Positions 17,175 to 26,500 of a stretch of 64,000 bases of DNA are shown here, one piece after another (position 1 is the stretch's first letter; the number at the start of each line of letters is the position of its first letter). Source of the stretch: Streptomyces sp. B1I3 (GTDB lineage Bacteria; Actinomycetota; Actinomycetes; Streptomycetales; Streptomycetaceae); assembly GCF_030816615.1 (NCBI RefSeq), contig NZ_JAUSYD010000001.1, positions 1,550,001-1,614,000 of the forward strand, written 5' to 3'. Position numbers and translations under genes: made by a program. The notes beneath the pieces are model-generated. The model searched no databases and was not told the DNA's origin. It saw nothing but the letters and a program-made list of their open reading frames with translations.

Positions 17175-18332
17175 ATGGGGAAGGTGACAAAGAACGTTGG
17201 CAGCGGGCGGTTGCGCCGGATCGCGCACCGGCGCGCCGGGGGGCGAAGCCGACGACAACGAAATCAGCGGCTCGGCGCGAAGGTTCCCACGGCCGGAAGG
17301 CAGAGGGAATGGATCGGCCTCATGGTGGTCAGCTTGCCGGGACTGGCTTCGCTGGCCGCGCTGCTGTTCACCTGGTTGCAGGTTGGCCAGGCCAGCAAGG
17401 AACTGCGGATCAGCGAACAGGGCCAGATCACCAATCGGTTCAACGCGGCGATCAGCAACCTGGGTTCCGACTCCCTGGACGTGCGTCTGGGAGGGGTTTA
17501 CGGCCTGGAACGCATCATGCAGGACTCCACTCGCGACCATCCCACAGTGGTCTCGGTCCTGACCGCGTACGTGCGTCGGCACGCCCCGCCTCCGGAAGCC
17601 GACGCCGAGGAGCGACGCACCACCACCGCGGAGCTGTCGCCGGGAGCCGATATCGAAGCGGTGATGGATGTCTTGGCCAGACGGCCGCGCGGTGTCGCCG
17701 AGGCATCCGGACTCGACTTCAGCCGCACCGATCTGCGGGGGTGGACGTCCGAGGAGGGCACAAGCAGTTTCACCGACGCGATCTTCCGGAAGGCGGACCT
17801 GTCCGGGGCGAAACTGGGCCATGCGGATCTGAGTGGTGCGGCCTTGAACGACGCCGTCCTGCGCACAGCCGATCTGACGAGGACTCTCCTGGTCGGCGCG
17901 TCCCTGACTCACGCGGACTTGTCCGACGCGCACCTGACCGTCGCGGATCTGACCTCTGCCGACCTGACCTCTGCCGACCTGACCCGCGCGAAACTGAACG
18001 GCGCGATCCTTTCCAGCGCGGTCCTGAACGACGCGGTGCTCCGTGCCGCGGACCTGACCGGAGCCTCCATGCTGAGCGCGGGTCTGGAAGGTGCGAACCT
18101 GTCCGGCGCACGCCTGACCGTCGCGGAGTTGCCCTTCGCGGAGCTGGTGGACGCGAACCTCGCCGGAGCGAATCTCACGGGCGCCGATCTCACGGGCGCG
18201 AATCTCAGGGGCGCGGACCTCACGGGCGCCGACCTGACCCGAGCGGACCTGCGCGGCGCGGACCTGACCGGAGCCCGCCTCACGGGTGCGAAGCTCGACG
18301 GAGCTCGTGGGCTGCCGACGCCGCCGCGCTGA
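17175..18332 (+). CDS. Membrane-anchored pentapeptide-repeat protein
   Basis: The 385-residue protein has a basic N-terminus, one membrane segment (~47-68, LMVVSLPGLASLAALLFTWL), a conserved module after it (ISEQGQITNRFNAAISNLGS to GGVYGLERIMQDS; ~80-120) and a right-handed beta-helix of A(D/N)Lxx repeats from ~178 to the end. The repeats are interrupted near residue 325 by LPFAELVD. The TM-plus-module head is common in actinomycete pentapeptide-repeat proteins; function is unknown, though repeat helices often bind proteins or mimic DNA. The ribosome site before ATG 17175 is weak. Its end faces the alpha/beta hydrolase gene. Confidence 0.82.
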   Translation: MGKVTKNVGSGRLRRIAHRRAGGRSRRQRNQRLGAKVPTAGRQREWIGLMVVSLPGLASLAALLFTWLQVGQASKELRISEQGQITNRFNAAISNLGSDSLDVRLGGVYGLERIMQDSTRDHPTVVSVLTAYVRRHAPPPEADAEERRTTTAELSPGADIEAVMDVLARRPRGVAEASGLDFSRTDLRGWTSEEGTSSFTDAIFRKADLSGAKLGHADLSGAALNDAVLRTADLTRTLLVGASLTHADLSDAHLTVADLTSADLTSADLTRAKLNGAILSSAVLNDAVLRAADLTGASMLSAGLEGANLSGARLTVAELPFAELVDANLAGANLTGADLTGANLRGADLTGADLTRADLRGADLTGARLTGAKLDGARGLPTPPR

Positions 18333-18431
18333 GTCCTGCGGCCGGAAGGCGTGCCGGGCACTCCGGGGAAGGACCCCGTCGTTGTCATCACGACCGCCAC
18401 GACCGGGTGCGGCGGACGCGGCGGGACTCGC

Positions 18432-19946
18432 TCATTCCCAGGGCAGCACGCTGAGCCGGATGCTCGCCCGGTCACCGAGGATCGGGGTGGCGGTGGCGGG
18501 GAAGGGGACGTGTGCGACCCACTCACCGCTGTCCGGGTCCTCGTCGCCGAGAGGAGGTCCCTCGGGTTCGTGGTTCCTGATGGTGCCGGGGATGGTTGAG
18601 TTCCATGTCGCCCAGACTGCGGGCGTGGCCGGGCGCGTACGGACGTCGATGACCACGGAGTCGGCGAAGTCCGCGCTCTGTTCCACGTGGTCGGTGAGGG
18701 GGAGAAACCCGTCTCGCTCCCGGAAGGACAGGATCCGCACATGCAGTACATGCCGCAGGGTCTGGCTTCCCGCGGGCCGTGGGGCATGACTCGTCAGAAA
18801 GGTGGTCGCGAGCAGGACAGGCGTGGAATCCGCCTTGTTTTCGTGAGCGGCAGGCAGGCGGATCGGGCACCAGTGGGCGGCCATCTGTTCGTGCAGCACG
18901 ATGGGCAGCCCGCGGACGGATAGTTTGACCTCGGCCTGCCAGGTCGTGCGGCCGTCGTCGGGCGGGAGATCGTAGCCGACGAGTTCCGCGGTGATGTGCA
19001 GGTCACCGAAGAGGAAGCGGCGCAGGTTCTGGTAGCCCTCCTCGGAGTTGACGAGCCCGTAGCGGCCGCTGTGGCTGCGGTGGACGAACGCCCGGTGGGC
19101 ACCGGGCACGAGGGCGTTCTCGACCTGCACCAGCCCGTCGCTGCGTGCTCCGACGGTGGCCGCGGACAATCCGTGAGCGACCTCGTAGTCGGTGGGGTTG
19201 GTGCCCACCAGGCAGAACACTCGGCGGACCGGGAAGTCTCCCGATCCGCTCGGCATGTCGCGGGCGCGCCAGCCGGGCGGCGGCCCGTCCTCGCTCTGCT
19301 CGGCGGTGGGGGTGAGGTACTCGTACATCCTGCGCGGGCCGAAGACGTCTGCACCGTTGATCCCGACGGTGTCCCTGACCCGCTCCAGCACTCCGAAGCC
19401 CGCGTCGAAGGTGATGCCGCCGTGCGGAGTGCCGTAGGTGAACAGCTTGGCGACGTGGTCGGCCGGGTCCTCACCCTCGTCCGGGAGGATCTTCTGAATC
19501 AGGCACCGGCAGACGAGTCCACCCATCGAGTGGGCCACGAGGTGGACCCGTGGCGCTCCGGTCCGCTCTTTGAGCCTCCTGATGAGGCGCAGCAGATCCT
19601 GCGCCGCGTCCTCCATCCGAAATTCCCGCGGGACCCCGCTCCAGGTACTCGCGGAGACGTCGTAGAAGCGCGCGACCCAGAGGCTCTTCTGCTCGATGTG
19701 GTCGTGCGTGTCCAGATATGCCTCCTGACTTCCCTCGACGAGGATCTGGTAGCCCTCGTCCAAGTGCAGCCGCAACAGGGGGCTTTCGAACTGGTGGAAG
19801 CTGGGGCTGTCCTCGGGGCCCACCCGGACGTGTGTGGAGCCTTCGTTGAATCCGTAGAACGGGTCCTGAACGGCGTTGTCGATGCCGGCCCTGTCGCCGG
19901 CGAATCCCCGCACGTACACGATGGGAAGCTTTGTTGTGTCGGGCAT
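18432..19946 (-). CDS. Alpha/beta hydrolase (lipase/PGAP1-like), substrate unknown
   Basis: The 504-residue protein begins LPIVYVRGFAG, a lipase-type oxyanion start, and has the nucleophile elbow VHLVAHSMGGLVCR (~140-153; Ser in HSMGG). FTYGTPHGGI follows ~25 residues later, as in PGAP1-like and triacylglycerol lipases. A candidate histidine is in FVHRSHSGRYGLV (~310). The C-terminal ~170 residues are a beta-rich domain I do not recognise. No signal peptide or membrane helix is seen. ATG 19946 has GGAG 7 nt upstream; in-frame codons beyond it look non-coding. Divergent from the first giant-protein gene, so it may belong to that locus. Confidence 0.8.
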   Translation of the reverse strand: MPDTTKLPIVYVRGFAGDRAGIDNAVQDPFYGFNEGSTHVRVGPEDSPSFHQFESPLLRLHLDEGYQILVEGSQEAYLDTHDHIEQKSLWVARFYDVSASTWSGVPREFRMEDAAQDLLRLIRRLKERTGAPRVHLVAHSMGGLVCRCLIQKILPDEGEDPADHVAKLFTYGTPHGGITFDAGFGVLERVRDTVGINGADVFGPRRMYEYLTPTAEQSEDGPPPGWRARDMPSGSGDFPVRRVFCLVGTNPTDYEVAHGLSAATVGARSDGLVQVENALVPGAHRAFVHRSHSGRYGLVNSEEGYQNLRRFLFGDLHITAELVGYDLPPDDGRTTWQAEVKLSVRGLPIVLHEQMAAHWCPIRLPAAHENKADSTPVLLATTFLTSHAPRPAGSQTLRHVLHVRILSFRERDGFLPLTDHVEQSADFADSVVIDVRTRPATPAVWATWNSTIPGTIRNHEPEGPPLGDEDPDSGEWVAHVPFPATATPILGDRASIRLSVLPWE

Positions 19947-20349
19947 CGCTCGGCTCCATGGCTCACGTAGGAGTCCGGCCTTCCGGGCAGTGCCTGCAGC
20001 GCCGCGGGAAACCGGGCGGATCCGGGGGCCGAGGCTCTGGGGCGCCGGCCGGGTGCCCGGTCCGGTGCTCACCGGTCGGCAGAGCGAAGGACGATGAACG
20101 CTGGAGGGGCGTCTGTCATCGGATGCGGTGGTCGCCTCGCGAGAGAGGCGGCTCCTTCGAGGATATGCGCAGAGCCCGGCCTGTGCCTGCCGCGAGCATC
20201 GGCGAAGCCGGGTGCGGGGGCAGGCGGGGCCCGATGACGCCCCAAGTGGTGAGGTGCGCCCATGGGGATGAGCATGAAGGGGAGAGCGGATCTCCTCGAG
20301 GGGGATCCGGATCCGGGCGCCTTCCCTTCCCTCCGATGACGGGTTCGTC
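19947..20349. other. Divergent intergenic region before the giant-protein genes
   Basis: About 400 bp with no convincing gene. It must hold the promoters for the hydrolase (minus) and the first giant protein (plus). A short hairpin, ATGACG (20336-20341) with CGTCAT (20346-20351), includes two bases of the plus-strand start codon. No clear -35/-10 pair or ribosome site is visible. Confidence 0.4.
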
Positions 20350-23300
20350 ATGACTTTCCTCGGCATCCGCCCTGCTTCGCCGAGACTTCGGCAGCAGTTG
20401 CGGCACCAGCGCGACGACGGCCCCGGGCACGGTTTCGGTGGTGGTCCCGGGCATGGCTCCGGTGGACGGCCGGGCCATCGACCTGGTCCGGGCGGCGGGC
20501 CGGGTGAACGCCCCGGCGGGCCGCACCGGGATGGGGGCGGGCCGCACCGGGACGACGACAGGCCGCACCCGGGTGGTCAGGGGGACCACCCGCATCCCGG
20601 CGGCCCCACGGGCCCCCACCCACGTTCCGACGACGGCGTCCCGGGGCCCTTTCGGGTGGTGCGTCCGCAGGACATGCTCGTCGTCGACATCACCTTGATC
20701 AACCTCCGATTCGACGGTCGGCACCTGGTACGCCGGAAGCCGGGCGATCCGACGTTGGTTCTGGTCGGGCTGCCTCCCCAGCACGTTCTGGAGGAGGTCG
20801 CCCCGAATCTGGGACCGGCGACACCCGCGTCACCTTCCATGCAGGCGTTCGCCTCCGGCGCGTCCCAACTCGCCTTCTCCGTGCCCGACGACGTCGAAAG
20901 CCTGGATCTCTCCCTGGCGTCCCTGCTCGACTGGGAACGCTTGGTGCCGCTCACCGTTCCGGTCAACCAGCAGAGCCCTGACGAGCCCGGCACGACCGTC
21001 TTCGGTGGGATCCCCAGAAGCGTCCTCGAGTTCCCCACCCGACTGCTGCTCACCTATGACGAACCCGTGGACTGGACCTGCCCTACCGAGCCCCACGACG
21101 TGCAAGGGCGCACCACGTTGTGGCACGCCCTGCTGCGCGGCGCACAGGACGGCAACGTACTCCTGCGGGCCTTCGCCCGGGCCCGAGGCAGGGCGCCCGT
21201 CGCGGTGCAGGTCCCTCTGACCGAGGAGAACCGGGAGGACCTGGTCACTCTCACCAGCCGGGCCGAACTGGTCGACAGGACAGGCGCGCCCATAGACGTG
21301 CCCAGCGCGCCGCTGCACGCCGAACAGTTCATCGCCACACCCCTGCGGGCGTCGGCCCATCTGCACGGCGGCTGGGCGGACCTCTCCACGACCGCCGGGG
21401 CTCAGCTCGCTGGCATCGGCAGGCACCCCACGGATCTGGTGGGGTATGACCACATCACCGGCCTGGGGCGTGACCAGTTCGTCCGGGTCGTCACCCGCGG
21501 CTTCCTCTCCCCCGGGCAGCCGGCGCTGCTGGTGAGTGAGTTCAAGCGGCTGTTCGTCGCCCGGCCGGACGACGGCATAGTGGCCTACCTGCAGAAGGAG
21601 GAACGCATCGTCCTCAGGGACCCGGAGGTCCGGTACGGGGCGGGCACCGGCTTCAGGCACGAAGGGCGGGAGCTGCCCTTCAGCTCGTTGCGCGTCACCG
21701 ACCGGGTCACCCCGCCGATCAAGCCGGTGGAGCGCGACGCCGACGAGCAGCCGAAGGCCGACGTGAAGCCGTTCTGGGTGGAGCTCGAAGGCTCCGACCG
21801 TGACGTGGAGTTCACCCTGAACGGCACGGACCACGAGGGGCGCACGGTCACCTTCACCGCCCCGCTGGTGTTCGTGCCCGCCTCGCGGGCGGATGACGGG
21901 CCCACCCTGCTGGCCCTGTACGCGGAGGAGGGGAAACGGAGGAACCGCCTCGACCGGTCGATGGACGGCCAGGTGATGGCGATGGCACAGCCGCCCGCCG
22001 ACGCTCCCGGCAGCACCAGTCACCCTGTCGGCAAGCTCACCTTCGGTATGACGGAGAGGACCGCCGGAGGGCAGCATCCGCTGGCCGGCCTGCTCACCGT
22101 GTCCGCCGCGGAGGTGCGGGTGCCCGCAGTCGAGCAGTTCACCCCGGACACGGGAAACGTGCCCGTCGTCTTCAACGAGACCTATCTCAACCAGACCATG
22201 GCCGGGCACCCGGCGGGTGCCTACCTCGAGCTGTGCAACGCTGTCGACCTCTCCTTCGGGGCGGAGGCGGCCGGCGGTATCGCCCGGCCGAACTCCTCGG
22301 TCAAGCTGATCACTGCACGGGCGGGCGTCGTCCCGAACGTCTTCCAGGCCGAGACAGGCACCGGAAAGATCCTCGACGCCGCGCCCGTGGACGACATCAG
22401 AAAGGCGTTCGGGTCCGCGAAGCTGCTCGGCTTCATCGACCTGGGCAAGCTCGTGACGGGCATCGTCAAGGACGATCTCGAGCGACTGAGGCAGCTCGGT
22501 GACAGCGAGATCCAGAACATCCTGGACAGCGCCGGCGCCATGCTCCCCGCCCCCGTGCTGCGGATCCGCGACCTCGTGGACGGGGCGGGCAAGGAGTTGC
22601 GCTACGTGTGGAAGACCAGACTGGCGAACCCCAGCGGGGTCCCCGCCGTCCTGGACGTGTCCGACTCGGTGCTGATCCTGGACGCCCGCACGGTCGCCTC
22701 GACGGAGGCTGAGAAGAAGTCGTCGGTCGAAGGCCGGCTGACCGATGTCGCACTGGAGTTCGCCGGCGTCGCCCGGGTGGAGATCGCAGAGCTGCGCTTC
22801 AAGGCCGCGCCCGGCACCAAACCGGACGTATCGGCTTCCGGCCTGGAACTGGCGTTTCTGGGAGGCCTGCAGTTCATCAACACGCTGCGCAGCGCCCTGC
22901 CCGCCAACGGCTTCGGCTCCGGCGCCTATGTGGACATACAGCCGAGCGGCATCCGTACCGGCTACACGCTCGCCCTACCCGCCATCACCTTGGGCGTCTT
23001 CACACTGGCGAACGTCTCACTGTCGGCGGAACTGGTGATCCCGTTCGAGGACGACGGCAGGGTCGCTTTCCGCTTCTCGGTCTCCGAACGGCAGCACCCC
23101 TTCAACGTCACCGTCTCCCTGTTCGGCGGCGGTGGTTACTTCTCCATGCTGGTCGACTCCGACGGGATCAGGCAGGCCGAGGGTGCCATCGAGTTCGGCG
23201 GCAGTGCTGCCCTCAACCTCGGCGTGGCGAGCGGCGGGGTGTCGATCATGGCCGGCATACGCTTCGAGCTCAACGGCGACGACGTGACGGTCGGCGGATA

Positions 23301-23571
23301 TCTACGGTGCAACGGCTTCCTGAACGTCCTGGGCATCATCACCGTCTCCGTCGAGTTCTACCTGGAACTCACGTATGAGAAGCACGGGCACGAGTCGGTG
23401 GTCCGTGGCAGGGGCACCCTCACGGTGAGCGTGAAGATCGCGTTCTTCAGCAAGTCCGTCTCGCTCAGTCTCGAGCGAAGTTTCTCCGGTTCACCGGGCG
23501 ATCCGACCTTCGTCGACTGCTTCGACAAGGACACGCACTGGGAGGACTACTGCCTGGCGTTCGCTCCGTAG
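20350..23571 (+). CDS. Giant protein of unknown function, first of a tandem pair (1073 aa)
   Basis: Function not recognised. Residues ~18-100 are a low-complexity Gly/Pro/His/Asp/Arg tract. From ~105 the protein is globular: a beta-rich start (DMLVVDITLINLRFDG), a conserved-looking FVRVVTRGFLSPGQPALLVS segment (~375) and KEERIVLRDP (~417). The last ~250 residues are a beta-rich, glycine-studded region (SLFGGGGYFSMLVDSDGI, FGGSAALNLGVASGGVS) ending FVDCFDKDTHWEDYCLAFAP. No signal peptide or membrane helix is seen. I recall similar segments in uncharacterised large proteins of other bacteria, without known role. It lies 19 bp before the second giant gene, so both are one operon. The ATG has no good ribosome site; the true start could lie further in. 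Confidence 0.75.
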   Translation: MTFLGIRPASPRLRQQLRHQRDDGPGHGFGGGPGHGSGGRPGHRPGPGGGPGERPGGPHRDGGGPHRDDDRPHPGGQGDHPHPGGPTGPHPRSDDGVPGPFRVVRPQDMLVVDITLINLRFDGRHLVRRKPGDPTLVLVGLPPQHVLEEVAPNLGPATPASPSMQAFASGASQLAFSVPDDVESLDLSLASLLDWERLVPLTVPVNQQSPDEPGTTVFGGIPRSVLEFPTRLLLTYDEPVDWTCPTEPHDVQGRTTLWHALLRGAQDGNVLLRAFARARGRAPVAVQVPLTEENREDLVTLTSRAELVDRTGAPIDVPSAPLHAEQFIATPLRASAHLHGGWADLSTTAGAQLAGIGRHPTDLVGYDHITGLGRDQFVRVVTRGFLSPGQPALLVSEFKRLFVARPDDGIVAYLQKEERIVLRDPEVRYGAGTGFRHEGRELPFSSLRVTDRVTPPIKPVERDADEQPKADVKPFWVELEGSDRDVEFTLNGTDHEGRTVTFTAPLVFVPASRADDGPTLLALYAEEGKRRNRLDRSMDGQVMAMAQPPADAPGSTSHPVGKLTFGMTERTAGGQHPLAGLLTVSAAEVRVPAVEQFTPDTGNVPVVFNETYLNQTMAGHPAGAYLELCNAVDLSFGAEAAGGIARPNSSVKLITARAGVVPNVFQAETGTGKILDAAPVDDIRKAFGSAKLLGFIDLGKLVTGIVKDDLERLRQLGDSEIQNILDSAGAMLPAPVLRIRDLVDGAGKELRYVWKTRLANPSGVPAVLDVSDSVLILDARTVASTEAEKKSSVEGRLTDVALEFAGVARVEIAELRFKAAPGTKPDVSASGLELAFLGGLQFINTLRSALPANGFGSGAYVDIQPSGIRTGYTLALPAITLGVFTLANVSLSAELVIPFEDDGRVAFRFSVSERQHPFNVTVSLFGGGGYFSMLVDSDGIRQAEGAIEFGGSAALNLGVASGGVSIMAGIRFELNGDDVTVGGYLRCNGFLNVLGIITVSVEFYLELTYEKHGHESVVRGRGTLTVSVKIAFFSKSVSLSLERSFSGSPGDPTFVDCFDKDTHWEDYCLAFAP

Positions 23572-23590
23572 AAACTCCGAGGAGCCCTGG

Positions 23591-26500
23591 ATGAAATTCC
23601 AACAGCAAGTGCAATGGACGGTGCTCCCGGCCGGGCTGTCTGCCGACGGCACCCAGGTCCGCGTCTCCGTCTTCGTCGCTCCCCGCCTGGGGGTGCCGGA
23701 CACGGACCCGGCGCCGGAACCCCCGCCCCGGTCCGAGCGCGGCACACTGGAGCCGTTCGCCGACTTCCACTCCTGGCCGGACAAGGTCCGCACGGCCACG
23801 TTCGAGTTCGGCCCCGGAGACGGCGTCTCCCCCTCCTTCACCGGTCCGCTCTCCCCGTCGGGTCCGGCACCCGACACCGCGCTCTGGAAGCTGCTTTTCG
23901 GTAAGGCCACCCCGCTGCGGCCCTACGTCTTCGAGAGCATGGTCCGCCCCGCCGAATCGGTCCACACCTACCCGGCCGCGCTCGTGAGCAAGGCGACGCG
24001 GAAGGCCTACGCCGACGCGGCCAGGAAATCCCCCGAGAGCCCGCCCGAAATGCGGTCAGTCATGAGCCGGTTGCTGGCCCCGGAGGGCCTGGCAGCGGAG
24101 CGCGGCGGCACCGAGGAAGCCGTCGGCATGCGCAACGCCCTCGCACAGCTGCGTGACTTCCACGAATCCTCGGACAGGACTTCTCCGGGGCTGGATGCCA
24201 GGGAGGCCCCGCCGGCCCCGCCTCCGGAGAAGCCGGACCCCGACTTCCATCAGATGCTCACCTCGCTCGGCGATCACCCGGCGCTTCTGCGGCGCCTCGG
24301 ACTGATCCTGGACTTCCTCCTGCCTGCCGACAGGCTCCCGCCCTCCTCGGGTGAGCGTTTCCTGAGCGTTATCCCGCACTGGACGTCCGGGCTCGGGGAG
24401 AGTTCGCGCGACCTGCCCCCACGCACTCGTTACGTCTTTCTGCCCGACCGGAAAGTCTTCGCGGCCGGCCCCCGGAACTTCGCGACCGACCCGCTGGCCT
24501 CCCCGGCCCGCGGTCTGGTGGCTCTGCCGGAGGAGAGTTTCTCCCTCGAGCAGGCCGACATCGTCGCCGCCGCGCTGAAGCTCGTCACGTCGCCCCAGGA
24601 CGGCAAGGGACTGTCCCCGGTGCGCACCCAGGGACTGTCCCTGGTCAGGGAGGGACGCAGCGGGGTCCTCGAAGCCGACTTCGCCAAGGCGGCCGAGGCC
24701 GACCACGAGGCCGCCAGGGCCCTGGAGGAACAGGATCCGAATCGACCTGATTCGATGAACATGCCCGATCTGGACGCCGAGGACCTGGTCCGTGGTCACC
24801 GCATGGACGTGTGGGACAGCACCCGCGACCGTTGGTTCTCCTTGCACGAACGCTCGGTGGAGTACCGGACACCAGGTGGCGGCGACCCGCTACTCACGGC
24901 GTCCGACGAAGGCTTCTTCCAGGCCAGCCTGGTCTCCCCGCCGGAGGGCGTCCGCAGCGAGGAGATCTACGTGCCCGAGAACCTCATCACATGGGACGGG
25001 TGGTCGCATTCCGCTCCCCGCCCCGGACGAGTCCTGGGCATAAAGGACGAGGTGCCGGAGGAAGTCATCGAGCCCACCGACCGGGCCGAGACGGAACTGC
25101 CGCTCGAAATCCGGGTCAGGGCCAAGAACGGCTCACTCCCCCGGTTGCGGTTCGGCCACGGGTACCGGGTCCGGCTGCGCACCGTCGACCTGGCGGGCAA
25201 CGGACTCTCACCCGGCGAGGCCGACGCTCTGGTGGATGCCCACACGGCCGACGACCTCACGCTGCCCGGTGACGGTCCGGTCGTCTTCCAGAGGTTCGAG
25301 CCGGCCCCCGCTCCCGCCGTGCTGCTCCGGCTGCCCCCCGGCGAGGGGGCATCGGTTAATCGGCTGGTGATCCGGAGCACCCCGGGGACCGGACCGGGTC
25401 CGGCCGGCGGTCCCGGCACGGGGACGCGGGTCGTCGCGCTGGCCGACGTCCAGGTCGGCAGTACCCATGACGACGTACGCGTCGTGCAGCAGGCCCTCAT
25501 CGACCTGCACCACCCGATCCCGGACGGCCCGACGGGCTTCTTCGGCGACCAGACCAAGGCCGCCTACGCCGCCGAACAGCACGACCAGGGCTTCCGGGGC
25601 AGGGGAGCCGACGGCAACCCCGGTTGCGCGTCCCTCACCGAACTAGGCCGCAAAAGCGGTTTCGCGGTCGACTGCGGCGTCCACGACGCCGCCGCCGGCG
25701 GTGACGCGGGTGCCGTACTGCCGGGTCAGGAACCGGCCCGGACCGCCGAGCAGTATGCCGCAGACCGGAACCGGTCGCCGCTCTTCACCGCAGGGGGTCA
25801 CGCTCCGTACAGCGGCATCGACGAGCGCCACCTTGTCGCGCCGAAGGCATCGCTGCAGTGCGTCGAACGGCACGCGCTGCTCGACGGGGCCCTGGGCTCG
25901 CAGGATCACGCCGCCAGGGAAGCCGGTTACAGCCTCGCGTCCCGCGAGAGCGGCTCGCTCGACGACCAGGACCAGCCCGACGTCGACGTCGAAACCGTCG
26001 ATTCCCCCGCGGCCGACCCGCAGCACCCGGTGAGGACCGCACGGCACACGGGCGAGCAGATAGAACTCCCCTACCTGCCCGATCCCCTGGTCAGCGGAGC
26101 GGTCCTGCTGGATCTGCCCGGAATGGAACCCGGTCAGCCGTTCGAAGTCCCATGGGACGGGGATGTCTGGCACCGGCCCCGTTCCTTCCGGCTGAGGTTG
26201 GCCGAGGGGACCGCGCCACCACTCTTCGACCCGGTTTCCCGGGTGTTGACGGTGTCGCTGCCGAAGGGTGGGACAGCCACCGTGCGGGTGTGCTCCGGGA
26301 TTCACTTCGACGAGAAGATGATGGGTCTCGCCTCCTGGTGCCGGGACCTCTCCGAGCCCGTGCGGCAGCCTTCGCCGGAGGCCGAGGCTGCCGAGGAGAT
26401 GGCCCGCCAGGCGGAGGAGCGGCAACGCGCCGACACCGCCCTGCGACTGGCCGCCGCCGGCCGCCACTGGATGTTCACCCCCTGGCAGGAACTCACTCTC

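Noticed and set aside
18432..20366. Extended 644-residue hydrolase starting at 20366
   Set aside because: The extra N-terminal part is low-complexity and would overlap the divergent gene start; ATG 19946 has a good ribosome site and begins the domain.
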